Shown here in pieces: positions 36,662 to 45,521 of a stretch of 64,000 nucleotides of DNA. The stretch covers positions 1-64,000 of the forward strand of contig NSHZ01000001.1 of NCBI GenBank assembly GCA_002737595.1, given 5' to 3'. Every line of letters starts with the position of its first letter. Positions within the stretch are counted from its first letter, which is position 1. Position numbers and translations under genes: made by a program. Under the pieces are notes generated by a model. It ran no database searches. It had not been told where the DNA came from and worked only from the letters and a program-made list of their open reading frames with translations. This stretch comes from Actinomycetota bacterium (lineage in GTDB: Bacteria > Actinomycetota > Actinomycetes > Nanopelagicales > Nanopelagicaceae).

Positions 36662-37584
36662 TTTGATTCGATTATTCGTGCGCCAGCAACCGGACCAAGA
36701 GCGCGAGCGACGTTGTTAACGACTCCACTTGCGGTGAGCGCTACTGCAATATCTAGAGAATGTTCTTCATCGCGCGCCAAGATAGCAATCGTCGGTCCTG
36801 ATCCCGAAACAATGGCACCAAGGGCTGCATACTCTGCAGCAATATCGAGAACTAAACGCAAGCCTGGACGAAGCGAGAGGGCTGCAGGTGCCAAGTCATT
36901 GCTGAGATTCTTACCGAGTTCCTCTGGCTCACCTGACAGCAGCGCATGCATCAATCTTTCTGAAATCCGGGGAGAAGAAACGATCATGCCCTCACGAAGT
37001 CGATCTGATTCCCTGTATACAGCGGGAGTAGAGAGCCCTTGATTGGATATTCCAAGAACCCAGTGAAATTCCCCGCGTGAGAGCGCAGGAGTGATTTCTT
37101 CCCCGCGACCTCTCCCCAACGCCGTGTTGCCGATAAGCGCAAAAGGCACATCACTTCCCAGTTCAGCAGCGAGCAAGTGCAATTCATTCTTACCAAGTTG
37201 GCCGCCAAGCAGTGTATCCATGGCTAATAAAGCACCAGCCGCATCTGCGCTACCTCCAGCGAGGCCAGCCGCCACCGGAATCGACTTCCGAATCGAGATA
37301 GCAAAGGCCGAATCGTCCTCGTACGCTTCCAAGACGCACATAGCCGCGCGATATGCCAAGTTGCTCTCGTCTAGCGGAACACTGGTGGCGTACTCTCCGC
37401 TGACTTCCACAGTGGATCGTTCATCTTTAGGCTTTAAGGTGACCGTGACATCGTCAAAGAGTGCGATCGCTTGATAAAGCGTGACAAGTTCATGGAAACC
37501 ATCAGGCCGAAGCGGTCCCACCGAGAGCGAAAGATTTATCTTGGCCGGCACACGTGCAGTTACCCGAGCAAGAGTCATACTCAC
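36658..37584 (-). CDS. ispE: 4-diphosphocytidyl-2-C-methyl-D-erythritol kinase
   Basis: 308 residues, GHMP kinase. The start VPAKINLSLSVGPLRPDGFH and the ATP loop IPVAAGLAGGSADAAGALLA are diagnostic; VSGSGPTIAILA is motif 3. Performs the ATP-dependent step of the non-mevalonate isoprenoid pathway, feeding IPP to UppS among others. Overlaps rsmA by four bases (ATGA) and abc-F likewise: a tight rpfB-rsmA-ispE-abcF operon. Confidence 0.94.
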   Translation of the reverse strand: MSMTLARVTARVPAKINLSLSVGPLRPDGFHELVTLYQAIALFDDVTVTLKPKDERSTVEVSGEYATSVPLDESNLAYRAAMCVLEAYEDDSAFAISIRKSIPVAAGLAGGSADAAGALLAMDTLLGGQLGKNELHLLAAELGSDVPFALIGNTALGRGRGEEITPALSRGEFHWVLGISNQGLSTPAVYRESDRLREGMIVSSPRISERLMHALLSGEPEELGKNLSNDLAPAALSLRPGLRLVLDIAAEYAALGAIVSGSGPTIAILARDEEHSLDIAVALTASGVVNNVARALGPVAGARIIESK

Positions 37585-38462
37585 ACCTTAGAGGATTCCT
37601 TAGCATCTCCTACGCCAGCTTCTGCAATGCGAATAAATGCCTTTAGTCCAAGCTCTTCGCCGCGCGCTTGGGGCGATACGCCGGCACTTCGCAATATTTC
37701 TTCGGATCGGATAGCACTCCCCGCCCAACCCGAGAGTGCTGCCCGTAAAGTCTTACGTCTTTGCGCAAATGCTTGATCAATTACCGCAAAAACTTCTTCT
37801 CGAGTAACGGCACTTTGCGGCGGCCCAACTCTGGTGAATGAAACTAACCCAGAATCGACTCGAGGCGCCGGCCAGAAGACTGATGGCCCCACTGATCCCA
37901 CCTTTTCAGAGCGCGACCACCACGCTAATTTGAGCGAGGGAATTCCATACTCTTTTCCACCTGGCGAAGCCACGAGCCGGTCTGCCACTTCGGCCTGCAC
38001 CATCACTACCCCACCACGAATAGTGGGAAATATTTCTAACATGGTGAGAAGAACTGGCACGGAAACGTTGTAGGGCAAATTCGCGACCAACAGAGTCGGC
38101 TCGCTGACCTCTGCATTCGTCACCTTTAATGCATCCGCCGTGATCACTCGCAGATTCTTAAAGACTGGAGCCGCAAATCTCTCAATTGTCTTTGGTAGTT
38201 CACCAGCAAGCACTTGATCGATTTCAACTGCCGTTACGCGAGCACCTTGCGATAGCAGCGCCAACGTAAGTGAGCCGAGTCCAGGGCCCACTTCCAATAC
38301 GTGGTCACTTTCTTGCACTCCAGCAAGGCGAACTATTCGTCGACAGGTGTTTGCATCAATAACAAAGTTCTGTCCCAAAGTCTTAGTCGGGCGAATGTCG
38401 AGCATCGCCGCTATAGCGCGCACATCGCTGGCGCCTAACCCATATTCAACTCTCGATGTCAC
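37581..38462 (-). CDS. rsmA: 16S rRNA dimethyladenosine transferase
   Basis: 293 residues. TLGQNFVIDANTCRRIVRLA, the SAM motif LEVGPGLGSLTLALLSQGA and the catalytic NLPYNVSVPVL are KsgA hallmarks. Dimethylates the two adenosines of the 3'-terminal 16S hairpin. Starts nine bases after rpfB. The neighbourhood rpfB-ksgA-ispE is conserved in Actinobacteria. Confidence 0.95.
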   Translation of the reverse strand: MTSRVEYGLGASDVRAIAAMLDIRPTKTLGQNFVIDANTCRRIVRLAGVQESDHVLEVGPGLGSLTLALLSQGARVTAVEIDQVLAGELPKTIERFAAPVFKNLRVITADALKVTNAEVSEPTLLVANLPYNVSVPVLLTMLEIFPTIRGGVVMVQAEVADRLVASPGGKEYGIPSLKLAWWSRSEKVGSVGPSVFWPAPRVDSGLVSFTRVGPPQSAVTREEVFAVIDQAFAQRRKTLRAALSGWAGSAIRSEEILRSAGVSPQARGEELGLKAFIRIAEAGVGDAKESSKV

Positions 38463-38471
38463 AGGAGCAGG

Positions 38472-39272
38472 TTAGCGATAGAAGAAGCGCCCACAGTACG
38501 GCCAGGCGCCGGCTCCACGAATCTTGTAGAGCCGCTTGGCCCTCATGGTCTGTTCAGCCGCTGAGGCGTCCATGGGATTGCCGGTGCCACCTGCAGTCTT
38601 CCAAGCAGTCAGACTGAATTGGTACATCCCGTAATACCCGTACTTGGAGTCGCTGGAGCGCGGATTTCCATGAGACTCGCAGTTGGCTACCGCCCGCCAG
38701 TTGAGCTCATCAACTGTGCGTGGGCGGGTGCCCACCTCGACCACCTTGGTCACCGGGGCAGTGAGTATGGTGCTTCGCTTGATCTCCACCGAGGAAACTT
38801 TCCCATTGGCATAAGTAGTCACCGCATCCACCTCTTTAAAGCCCGGTGCACCCTTTGCCTTGATGATGGTTTTACCCACCAGCATTTTCGCATTCTTAAT
38901 CTTTTCTACCGGAGCCGCAATCTTCACCTTCTTGATCGTATGCGTCACCTTGATGCGAGTGACCTGTACTTGAAGGTTCTGCTTTACTGAAGCTGCCAAT
39001 GGTGTACTCACAAGATCCAATGGACCGAGGGTGACTAGTGCTTCCTTCATCGCTTCTCCAACAGTGCGCGCATTAGTAGAAAGTTGACGCGTACTTCCGT
39101 CAACTTTGAAAGTCACTTGATGCGCCGTAACGCGAGTAGAAACAACGGCATCGCGAATCGTAGTTCTACTCGTAGAAGTATTTGACGCGAGAGCACTCCC
39201 TACACTCCCCAAGATGAGGCTTACCAGCAGCGGCGCTATGAGCGCTGCGCGCAGATTTCTCTTCGCGAACAT
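38472..39272 (-). CDS. rpfB: Resuscitation-promoting factor, RpfB type
   Basis: 266 residues. Signal/anchor helix at the N-terminus (ALIAPLLVSLILGSVGSALA), one DUF348 ubiquitin-like repeat (VTFKVDGSTRQLSTNARTVG; mycobacterial RpfB has three), a G5 domain ending at TAPVTKVVEVGTRP, and a C-terminal Rpf/lysozyme-like domain with NWRAVANCESHGNPRS (catalytic Glu in CESHG), YYGMYQFSLTAWKTAGG and YCGRFFYR. Cleaves peptidoglycan to restart growth or septate. It has TAGGTT six bases before ATG, so it is probably leaderless. Confidence 0.92.
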   Translation of the reverse strand: MFAKRNLRAALIAPLLVSLILGSVGSALASNTSTSRTTIRDAVVSTRVTAHQVTFKVDGSTRQLSTNARTVGEAMKEALVTLGPLDLVSTPLAASVKQNLQVQVTRIKVTHTIKKVKIAAPVEKIKNAKMLVGKTIIKAKGAPGFKEVDAVTTYANGKVSSVEIKRSTILTAPVTKVVEVGTRPRTVDELNWRAVANCESHGNPRSSDSKYGYYGMYQFSLTAWKTAGGTGNPMDASAAEQTMRAKRLYKIRGAGAWPYCGRFFYR

Positions 39273-39278
39273 GATTCC

Positions 39279-39284
39279 AACCTA
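39279..39284 (-). promoter_or_regulatory. -10 box for rpfB, leaderless geometry
   Basis: On the minus strand TAGGTT-GGAATC-ATG: the hexamer lies exactly six bases before the rpfB start. No ribosome-binding site is required if transcription starts at the ATG. The 90-bp gap upstream contains no recognisable riboswitch. Confidence 0.55.
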
Positions 39285-39362
39285 GCCAGGTTTTTTACCT
39301 CTACGCGAACCACACCACGCTTATGCTTCCTGTGAATCTAGGTGATTTTCAGGGCTAATCGG

Positions 39363-40220
39363 TCAGAAAGGGCCAAAAAGGCGCTCGGCAGTGGCGCTTG
39401 TCACACGAGCAATTTCCTCTTCGCCCACGCCGCGAATTTCTGCCATCAGCCTCACGGTATGAGGAATGAGGTACGGAGCATTTGGTCTTCCACGATATGG
39501 CATCGGAGTTAAGAAGGGTGCATCTGTTTCTACTAAGAATTGATCAGCGGGAATAAGTGCGAGTGCTTCACGCAATTGAGGAGAATTCTTAAACGTTAAA
39601 GTTCCGGCAAAGGAAAGTACATATCCGCGTGCTGCACACACTTGTGCCATGACGGCATCTCCCGAGAAGCAGTGGAAGACCACTTGCTCCGGCGCACCTT
39701 CTTCCTCCAGCACACGGAGTACATCCTCATGCGCATCTCTATCGTGAATCATGAGAGTCTTGCCAAGTTTCTTAGCAAGTGCGATATGCCGGCGGAAGCT
39801 GTACTCCTGGACATCACGCTTCTCTGGGGGTGTGCGAAAGTGATCTAGACCGGTCTCTCCGATAGCGCGCACCCGCGGATTCTCGGCCAATTTCTCAATC
39901 TCTGACAACGCAGCTTCGAGATCTGGCAGACGCGGGGCATCATTGGGATGGAGGGCAATAGCGGCCACTACTTCGCCGGGGAAGGCGTTGGCGCACTCCA
40001 CCGAGTATCGCGAAGACTCGACATCGCAGCCCACTTGGACGATGCGATCGATGCCGACCGCTTTGGCCCGATCCAGCACAGCGCGAACGCCGGCACCACC
40101 GGGGCCACCCTCGGTAAAAATGTCGAGGTGGCAGTGAGCGTCAACAGTGTTAACGGCGAGCGGCATCGGATCTGGCGGCAACTCTACTTCTGAGTTCTCC
40201 AACGAATGGCGATCAGCCAC
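39363..40220 (-). CDS. TatD family metal-dependent deoxyribonuclease
   Basis: 285 residues. Metal ligands: VDAHCHLDIF (His-x-His), GETGLDHFR (Glu), MIHDRDAH, VVFHCFSGD and VETDAPFL. A Mg-dependent DNase of the amidohydrolase fold, linked to DNA repair or turnover. GTG start, six bases after metG; the metG-tatD-rpfB-ksgA order is standard. Confidence 0.9.
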   Translation of the reverse strand: MADRHSLENSEVELPPDPMPLAVNTVDAHCHLDIFTEGGPGGAGVRAVLDRAKAVGIDRIVQVGCDVESSRYSVECANAFPGEVVAAIALHPNDAPRLPDLEAALSEIEKLAENPRVRAIGETGLDHFRTPPEKRDVQEYSFRRHIALAKKLGKTLMIHDRDAHEDVLRVLEEEGAPEQVVFHCFSGDAVMAQVCAARGYVLSFAGTLTFKNSPQLREALALIPADQFLVETDAPFLTPMPYRGRPNAPYLIPHTVRLMAEIRGVGEEEIARVTSATAERLFGPF

Positions 40221-40226
40221 GACCGG

Positions 40227-41789
40227 CTACTCCTCGGACAAGCGAGGGAAGAGAACCTCGCCTTTGACGACATGTGTCCCTGCGGGGAGTGCGCCCCACA
40301 TCCCTGCGGAGGCGATGCGCTGATCTCCCAATGCGCCGATCGATTGATGTGCACCTAATAACTCCCAGAGTTTCTCGGTTGTCTCTGGCATCGTTGCGTG
40401 AAGCAAGATTGCCAAGGCACGAAGACTCTCAGCGGTGGCGTAAAGAACTCGATCTAACTCAGCGCGCTTAGTGTCATCTTTAGCCAATACCCATGGCGCC
40501 TGCTCGGTCACATAGCCGTTCACTCGCTTGCAGAAATCCATGATGGCGACTAAGCCACCTTGAAAATCAAGCGCACACATTTTTTCATCCGCGACCCGTA
40601 CTGCGTCGGCAAGTGCGTCACTGAGAAGTGGTTCATCGGCTACCGCGGGCACCTTGGCATCGCAGTACTTCTCAATCATGGCAATCGTGCGCGAAGCAAG
40701 GTTGCCGAAATCGTTTGCCAATTCACTTGTATAGCGGGCTGAAATATCTTCCCAGGAGAAAGATCCGTCTGAGCCAAAAGAGATCGCCCGCATGAAGTAA
40801 TAGCGATATGCGTCAACACCAAAATGTGAAGTGATGTCGGAGGGAGCAATTCCGGTGAGTTTGGATTTACTCATCTTCTCTCCACCCACCAAGAGCCAGC
40901 CATGTGCGAAAACCTTCTCCGGAAGAGGTAACCCGGCGGCCATCAACATTGCTGGCCAAATAACTGCATGGAAACGCAAAATGTCTTTACCTACCAAGTG
41001 AACGCTGGCCGGCCAGGTATCAGTGAACTTCTTGCCACCCTCACTTGCTGGGTCATCTCCGAGACCAACAGCAGTTGCATAATTGAGTAAGGCATCAAAC
41101 CAGACGTACACCACTTGCCCGGGATCCCAAGAGACAGGAATCCCCCAGTTAAAAGATGAACGGGAAATTGAGAGATCAACGACATCACCAGAAAGAAATG
41201 AAATCACTTCGTTGCGCGCAGATGCGGGCTCACACGTTTCTGGGTGCTGCTGATAACGCTCGAGTAATGGTGTGGCAAAAGCACTTAGTTTAAAGAACCA
41301 ATTTGTCTCGGCGACTTCTTCTAAAGCACGCGAGTGGGTTGGGCAGGTCTTCTCGCCATCTTTTTCCAAGATCTCGCCTGGCAATTTGAACTCTTCACAG
41401 CCGACGCAATAGAGACCGTCGTATTCGCCTTCGTAGATGTATCCACCTTCTTTGAGCTTTTCAAGAAAACGTTGAACACGAGACATGTGGCGTTCGGATG
41501 TCGTCCTAATAAAATCGTCGTTGGCAATATTGAGGTGCTTCCAGAGTGGTTTCCAGGCGTCTTCCACCAGGCGATCGGTCCACTCTTGTGGCGGCACTCC
41601 GTTTGCCTCGGCGGTGCGCATGACTTTCTGACCATGTTCATCCGTACCAGTCAGGTACCAGACCGATTCCCCGCGTTGGCGATGCCAGCGGGTGAGCACA
41701 TCTCCGGCGATCGTCGTATACGCATGCCCTAAGTGAGGAGCATCGTTTACGTAATAGATCGGGGTAGTGAGATAAAAGGTCTTCGACAC
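40227..41789 (-). CDS. metG: Methionyl-tRNA synthetase
   Basis: About 520 residues from GTG 41789 (SKTFYLTTPIYYVNDAPHLG). HLGH is the HIGH motif; a zinc finger-like CVGC...CPTH insert and KMSKSKLTG (KMSKS) are present; WQLLGAHQSIG-type anticodon domain at the end. No C-terminal dimerisation tail. The frame extends to 41858 within rsmI; GTG 41789 is chosen because SKTFYLTTP is the natural N-terminus and TAGACT lies seven bases upstream, consistent with a leaderless mRNA. Confidence 0.93.
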   Translation of the reverse strand: MSKTFYLTTPIYYVNDAPHLGHAYTTIAGDVLTRWHRQRGESVWYLTGTDEHGQKVMRTAEANGVPPQEWTDRLVEDAWKPLWKHLNIANDDFIRTTSERHMSRVQRFLEKLKEGGYIYEGEYDGLYCVGCEEFKLPGEILEKDGEKTCPTHSRALEEVAETNWFFKLSAFATPLLERYQQHPETCEPASARNEVISFLSGDVVDLSISRSSFNWGIPVSWDPGQVVYVWFDALLNYATAVGLGDDPASEGGKKFTDTWPASVHLVGKDILRFHAVIWPAMLMAAGLPLPEKVFAHGWLLVGGEKMSKSKLTGIAPSDITSHFGVDAYRYYFMRAISFGSDGSFSWEDISARYTSELANDFGNLASRTIAMIEKYCDAKVPAVADEPLLSDALADAVRVADEKMCALDFQGGLVAIMDFCKRVNGYVTEQAPWVLAKDDTKRAELDRVLYATAESLRALAILLHATMPETTEKLWELLGAHQSIGALGDQRIASAGMWGALPAGTHVVKGEVLFPRLSEE

Positions 41790-41796
41790 GGGGTGA

Positions 41797-41802
41797 AGTC
41801 TA
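41797..41802 (-). promoter_or_regulatory. -10 box for metG, leaderless geometry
   Basis: TAGACT on the minus strand, seven bases before the chosen GTG start of metG and overlapping the last codons of rsmI. Supports the shorter metG start and an internal promoter. Confidence 0.45.
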
Positions 41803-42642
41803 GTCTGCCTTGGAAGAGGCAATAAGCAGGTCGTAAATATCGCGCTTGGGTATCCCATACTCCTGGGCCAACTCGGCGGTGGCCTCTCGCTTACCCATCC
41901 CTAGTGAAATCAACCGCTGCGCCTGCGCAAGAATATGTTCGTTGGTTGGCCGCGATGCAGTAGGCGCGGGCGCAATCACTATGGTGATCTCGCCTAAGAC
42001 TTCGTGAGTACTTGCCCACTGCGCTAACTCTGCGACGGTTCCGTGAATTGTTTCCTCATAAGTCTTGGTCATCTCACGGCAAATAGCACCCAGACGATCT
42101 GCCCCCAGTACTTCAGCTGCGACCGCCAAAGAAGATGGCAACCGTCTTGGGCTCTCGAAGAGCACCACCGTGCGAGCCTCGTGAGCAATGCCTTTGAAAT
42201 AATCCCTTTGGGCGCCGTCAGTTCGGGGAATAAACCCATCAAATATGAACCGCTCCATGGGCAGTCCCGATTGCGCAAGCGCGGTGGTCACAGCACTCGG
42301 CCCCGGCAACACGACCGGAGTAATTCCGCGAGCGATGGCTCCGCTTACGAGGGAGTATCCGGGATCGCTCACACCTGGCATACCTGCGTCCGTGATCATC
42401 AGGACATTGGATCCATTCAAAACTGCATCCAACATTTCTCGCACGCGAGCTTCCTCATTCGCCGCAAAGAATGAAATGACCTTTGCCTTTGGAGTAATAC
42501 CAAGTGCCTTCATGAGGAACTTCGCTTTTCGGGTGTCTTCCGCCGCGATCAGATCAGCGTTCTCGAACACTGAAAGCAATCGAAGAGATGCGTCCTGCGC
42601 ATTTCCGATCGGAGTTGCTGCGACCCAGAGGACACCATTCAT
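41800..42642 (-). CDS. rsmI: 16S rRNA 2'-O-methyltransferase RsmI
   Basis: 280 residues. The tetrapyrrole methylase fold has VAATPIGNAQDASLRLLSV, the AEDTRKAKFLMKALGI block, MITDAGMPGVSDPGYSLV and the VLPGPSAVTTALAQSGLP glycine loop. Methylates C1402 of 16S rRNA. Starts at ATG 42642, 34 bp from the divergent pmt gene, so the two promoters interleave. Confidence 0.93.
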   Translation of the reverse strand: MNGVLWVAATPIGNAQDASLRLLSVFENADLIAAEDTRKAKFLMKALGITPKAKVISFFAANEEARVREMLDAVLNGSNVLMITDAGMPGVSDPGYSLVSGAIARGITPVVLPGPSAVTTALAQSGLPMERFIFDGFIPRTDGAQRDYFKGIAHEARTVVLFESPRRLPSSLAVAAEVLGADRLGAICREMTKTYEETIHGTVAELAQWASTHEVLGEITIVIAPAPTASRPTNEHILAQAQRLISLGMGKREATAELAQEYGIPKRDIYDLLIASSKAD

Positions 42643-42664
42643 ACGAGTACTTTCTCACGCCAGA

Positions 42665-42670
42665 TAGGGT
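42665..42670 (+). promoter_or_regulatory. -10 box for pmt, leaderless geometry
   Basis: TAGGGT-TTCCCC-ATG: exactly six bases between hexamer and the pmt start, within the 34-bp gap to divergent rsmI. Confidence 0.5.
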
Positions 42671-42676
42671 TTCCCC

Positions 42677-43999
42677 ATGTTGGTCCAATACGCCTTGCTC
42701 GAGCGCCTTCATCGACGCTCACTTCAATGGGGTCTCCAGGCCGGAATTTTGCTCTTAGGTGCCTACATGCGCCTCGCTCATCTCGGCCGACCGACCACCT
42801 TCATCTTCGATGAGCTCTACTACGTGAAAGGGGCCCAGCAATTTCTGAAATATGGGATTGAGGCCGATGCGGGTAAAGGCATTTTTGTAGTCCACCCTCC
42901 ACTCGGAAAATGGGTCATTGCGCTGGGAATCCACATTTTTGGCGATACTCCATTTGGTTGGCGCATTGCCGTTGCGTTCTTAGGAATTCTTTCGATATTC
43001 CTTGTAGGTCGCATTGCCTACTGGCTCTTTCGGAGCGAGAGCGCGGCCACTATCGCAACATTGCTCTATGCCGTCGACGCCCTAGCATTCGTACATAGTC
43101 GCACCTCGTTACTAGATTCGGTTCTCGTCTTCTGGTTCATCCTTGCGTTCTATCTCATGGTTCGACCTACAAAACACGTCGATCTGAATTACGCACTTGT
43201 ATTCGTGGTACTTGGGCTTGCTACCGCAACAAAATGGAGCGGTAGTTACTTCGTGGCTGCCTTTGTTGGCTGGATGTTGCTGCGTTCTTTCCGCGAAGGC
43301 GCCACCCTTAAGTTAATTGCCACCAGAATTACCCTCGCCTTGATTTCGATTGCGGTATACATCCTTTCTTGGTGGGGATGGTTTGCTTCCAAGATTGGTT
43401 ACGATCGATATTGGAGTAATTCAACATCGCTCTTGGGCACATTGAGAAGTTTTATTCACTATCACGTCGAGATTATTCACTTCCACGTGGGTCTTCACTC
43501 TCCGCATCTGTACATGGCAGAAGCCTGGGCGTGGTTGTTTCTTAGACGACCCACGGCTTTCTACTACTCTTCACCGAAATCACCAGTGGGCACGTGTCGA
43601 ACCGGCACATGTTCCGATGCCATCTTGGCCATTGGAACGCCCGTACTTTGGTGGGGTGCAATCGCTGCAATCGTTTATGCACTCTATAGATTTCTCATCA
43701 AGCAAGACGATCGAGTCGCACCGCTGCTGCTAGCACTCGCAACAGGACTGATTCCGTGGTTATTCGTGGGCCAACGCACTATTTTCTTCTTTTATGCGGT
43801 CGCACTCTCGCCTTGGTTAGTTTTGCTGGTGGTATATGCCATCATGCGAAGCCAGCGATCTACGCTTGGACAAATTCTTTCGGCGCTTTTCGTCATTGCA
43901 GTCGTGGTGAATTTCATCTACTTCTTGCCCATTTTGGATGCGCAACCACTGCCATACGATCAGTGGCACGCTCGTATGTGGTTCAAAAGTTGGATTTAG
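42677..43999 (+). CDS. pmt: Protein O-mannosyltransferase (PMT, GT39)
   Basis: 440 residues with roughly ten membrane helices. The first extracytoplasmic loop has the Asp-Glu catalytic pair in FIFDELYYVKGAQQFLKYG; HPPLGKWVIALG and TATKWSGSYF are PMT blocks. It transfers mannose from polyprenyl-phosphate-mannose to Ser/Thr of secreted proteins. Shorter than mycobacterial Rv1002c (about 520) by losing C-terminal helices, so it may be minimal. The Thr/Ser/Ala-rich secreted proteins at 55731 and 56998 are possible substrates. Confidence 0.87.
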   Translation: MLVQYALLERLHRRSLQWGLQAGILLLGAYMRLAHLGRPTTFIFDELYYVKGAQQFLKYGIEADAGKGIFVVHPPLGKWVIALGIHIFGDTPFGWRIAVAFLGILSIFLVGRIAYWLFRSESAATIATLLYAVDALAFVHSRTSLLDSVLVFWFILAFYLMVRPTKHVDLNYALVFVVLGLATATKWSGSYFVAAFVGWMLLRSFREGATLKLIATRITLALISIAVYILSWWGWFASKIGYDRYWSNSTSLLGTLRSFIHYHVEIIHFHVGLHSPHLYMAEAWAWLFLRRPTAFYYSSPKSPVGTCRTGTCSDAILAIGTPVLWWGAIAAIVYALYRFLIKQDDRVAPLLLALATGLIPWLFVGQRTIFFFYAVALSPWLVLLVVYAIMRSQRSTLGQILSALFVIAVVVNFIYFLPILDAQPLPYDQWHARMWFKSWI

Positions 44000-44020
44000 T
44001 TCATTAGTTGGATGTAAGAG

Positions 44021-44093
44021 TGGAGCTGAGGGGATTCGAACCCCTGACCCCCTCATTGCGAACGAGGTGCGCTACCAACTGCGCTACAGCCCC
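44021..44093 (-). tRNA. tRNA-Ala (anticodon CGC)
   Basis: A 73-nt cloverleaf. Acceptor GGGGCTG/CAGCTCC contains the G3:U70 wobble pair that identifies alanine tRNAs; anticodon stem CCTCG/TGAGG (one G:U pair) encloses TTCGCAA, anticodon CGC; discriminator A; CCA not encoded. Lies 22 bases beyond the end of pmt in opposite orientation. Confidence 0.93.
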
Positions 44094-44134
44094 TTGGTGG
44101 GACCTAGGTTAGCAGGGGCCAAGGAGAGCAGGAA

Positions 44135-44893
44135 TTACTCTCCTACAACGCGCGCTTCGCGCAGAGTTTCAGTTGCCTCTTCGGCTGCTACCTGATCAAA
44201 GACTTGATCACGACCAGGAGAAATAGCAGCTAATAGAGCCTCTTCGGCCGCTTTCTGTGCAGCAGACCAGGCGCCTGGTTTCGTAAGATCAATAGTTCGT
44301 ATGGGCCGCACTGCTTTAGGCGCGTTGACATACATGGGAACTGGTACTGCTACTGGATTCCAAGAATCATTAGCGGGTGAATCCACCCGAATTGCGGGTC
44401 GGGAAACGACATGCACAGTGGTTGATTCGGCAGGTGATGTCACCTGCGCTGTTTGGAATGAACGTTGGAAGGCTACTTGCGCGGGTTCGATCTTTACCTT
44501 TTCACGCCTACTTTCCGCACGGCGTACTTGTAGATGAACAACTTCAGCACGTCGAACCGTCACGAAGAAATATCCCGCACCGAGAAGCGGAAAGAGTGGA
44601 AGGACGAGAGATGTTGCACCCACAAGCCCAGAGATGAACGTTGCGAGGAATGAACCTAGCAAGATCGCATACGTACTCTTTCGCCGGCTAATCATCATCG
44701 CGCGCGCCTCCGCTTTCTCAACGTCAGTAAGGGGAATTTCCGCGATGGTGCCTCGCGAAACTACGCGCATTGCACTGCGATATCTCTCTACAGAACGGGA
44801 TTCACTCGCTTGATCGTGGCGACGTAGCCAGGCAGGCACGAAATAGGCGATCCATAGCACGACGACGATTGCGTAGATCACACCAGAACCCAT
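44135..44893 (-). CDS. Membrane protein, probable GlpR-like receptor of the Glp/MoeA locus
   Basis: About 252 residues. One N-terminal helix (GVIYAIVVVLWIAYFVPAWL, then RRHDQ), a basic cytoplasmic loop (EKAEARAMMISRRK), a helical hairpin (AILLGSFLATFISGLVGATS, then LVLPLFPLLGAGYFFVTV) and a long cytoplasmic tail. This topology and the position beside moeA, moaC, mogA and rimJ resemble the actinobacterial gene (mycobacterial Rv0996) whose Corynebacterium relative GlpR is the membrane receptor for the gephyrin-like Glp at the divisome. The link is from memory of gene order plus topology, so the name stays tentative. GTG 44899 is an alternative start. Confidence 0.65.
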   Translation of the reverse strand: MGSGVIYAIVVVLWIAYFVPAWLRRHDQASESRSVERYRSAMRVVSRGTIAEIPLTDVEKAEARAMMISRRKSTYAILLGSFLATFISGLVGATSLVLPLFPLLGAGYFFVTVRRAEVVHLQVRRAESRREKVKIEPAQVAFQRSFQTAQVTSPAESTTVHVVSRPAIRVDSPANDSWNPVAVPVPMYVNAPKAVRPIRTIDLTKPGAWSAAQKAAEEALLAAISPGRDQVFDQVAAEEATETLREARVVGE

Positions 44894-44960
44894 GATCACT
44901 CAAGGTAAACCTTAGGGTGGGGAAAAGCGTGGATTGCGCCCGGTGTGTCGGATTTGTGCC

Positions 44961-45521
44961 TTATCTTTCATCGGCCGGATTAAATCTCACAAAAGTGAGA
45001 TGGTCACGCCATCCGCCATCAATATGGATATAGGAATTTCGACTTCCCTCGAAATGAAAACCCGCTTTCATCGCCACTCTTTGTGACGCCAAGTTCTCTG
45101 GTCGCATACTGATCTCAATGCGGTGCAGTTGGAGTACCGAAAAACAGTGGTCAGTCAAAATTTGCACAGCCCTAGTCGCTAAGCCTCGGCCGGTGAATGA
45201 TTCATCGACCCAATAGCCGATGTGTGCACTGCGCATAGCGCCAAATACAATCCCGCCGAGAGTCACTTGCCCTATTAATTTACCTTGAAACTCTAGAGCA
45301 AAGGGCAGCATGGCCGTACTTCGTGCCCGCCCGTTGAGATGTCGCAAAAGGGCAGCATATGAATCAATTTGAGGTTCTTTCGCATTCTGGGGCAGGGTCG
45401 CCTCCCATGGCGCTAACCAAGAATCATTAGCCTCCCGTAGTGCGATCCATTTCTTCTTGTCTCCACGTGCGAGCGGACGAAGTGTTAAGTCGCCATCATT
45501 GAGACGATAGGGCCACTTCAG
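44961..45521 (-). CDS. RimJ/RimL-type GNAT acetyltransferase with apparent CTG start
   Basis: The frame encodes a complete ~186-residue GNAT protein only if read from CTG 45521 (LKWPYRLNDGDLTLRPLARG), whose first bases overlap the mogA stop as CTGA. The only conventional start in frame, TTG 45345, would remove the first 58 residues including the beta1 strand and LREANDSWLAPWEAT. The core has GYWVDESFTGRGLATRAVQI (acetyl-CoA loop) and LHRIEISMRPENLASQRVAM, characteristic of RimJ. GGTGGAG lies just upstream of CTG. It should acetylate an N-terminus or small amine; substrate unknown. Confidence 0.72.
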   Translation of the reverse strand: MKWPYRLNDGDLTLRPLARGDKKKWIALREANDSWLAPWEATLPQNAKEPQIDSYAALLRHLNGRARSTAMLPFALEFQGKLIGQVTLGGIVFGAMRSAHIGYWVDESFTGRGLATRAVQILTDHCFSVLQLHRIEISMRPENLASQRVAMKAGFHFEGSRNSYIHIDGGWRDHLTFVRFNPADER

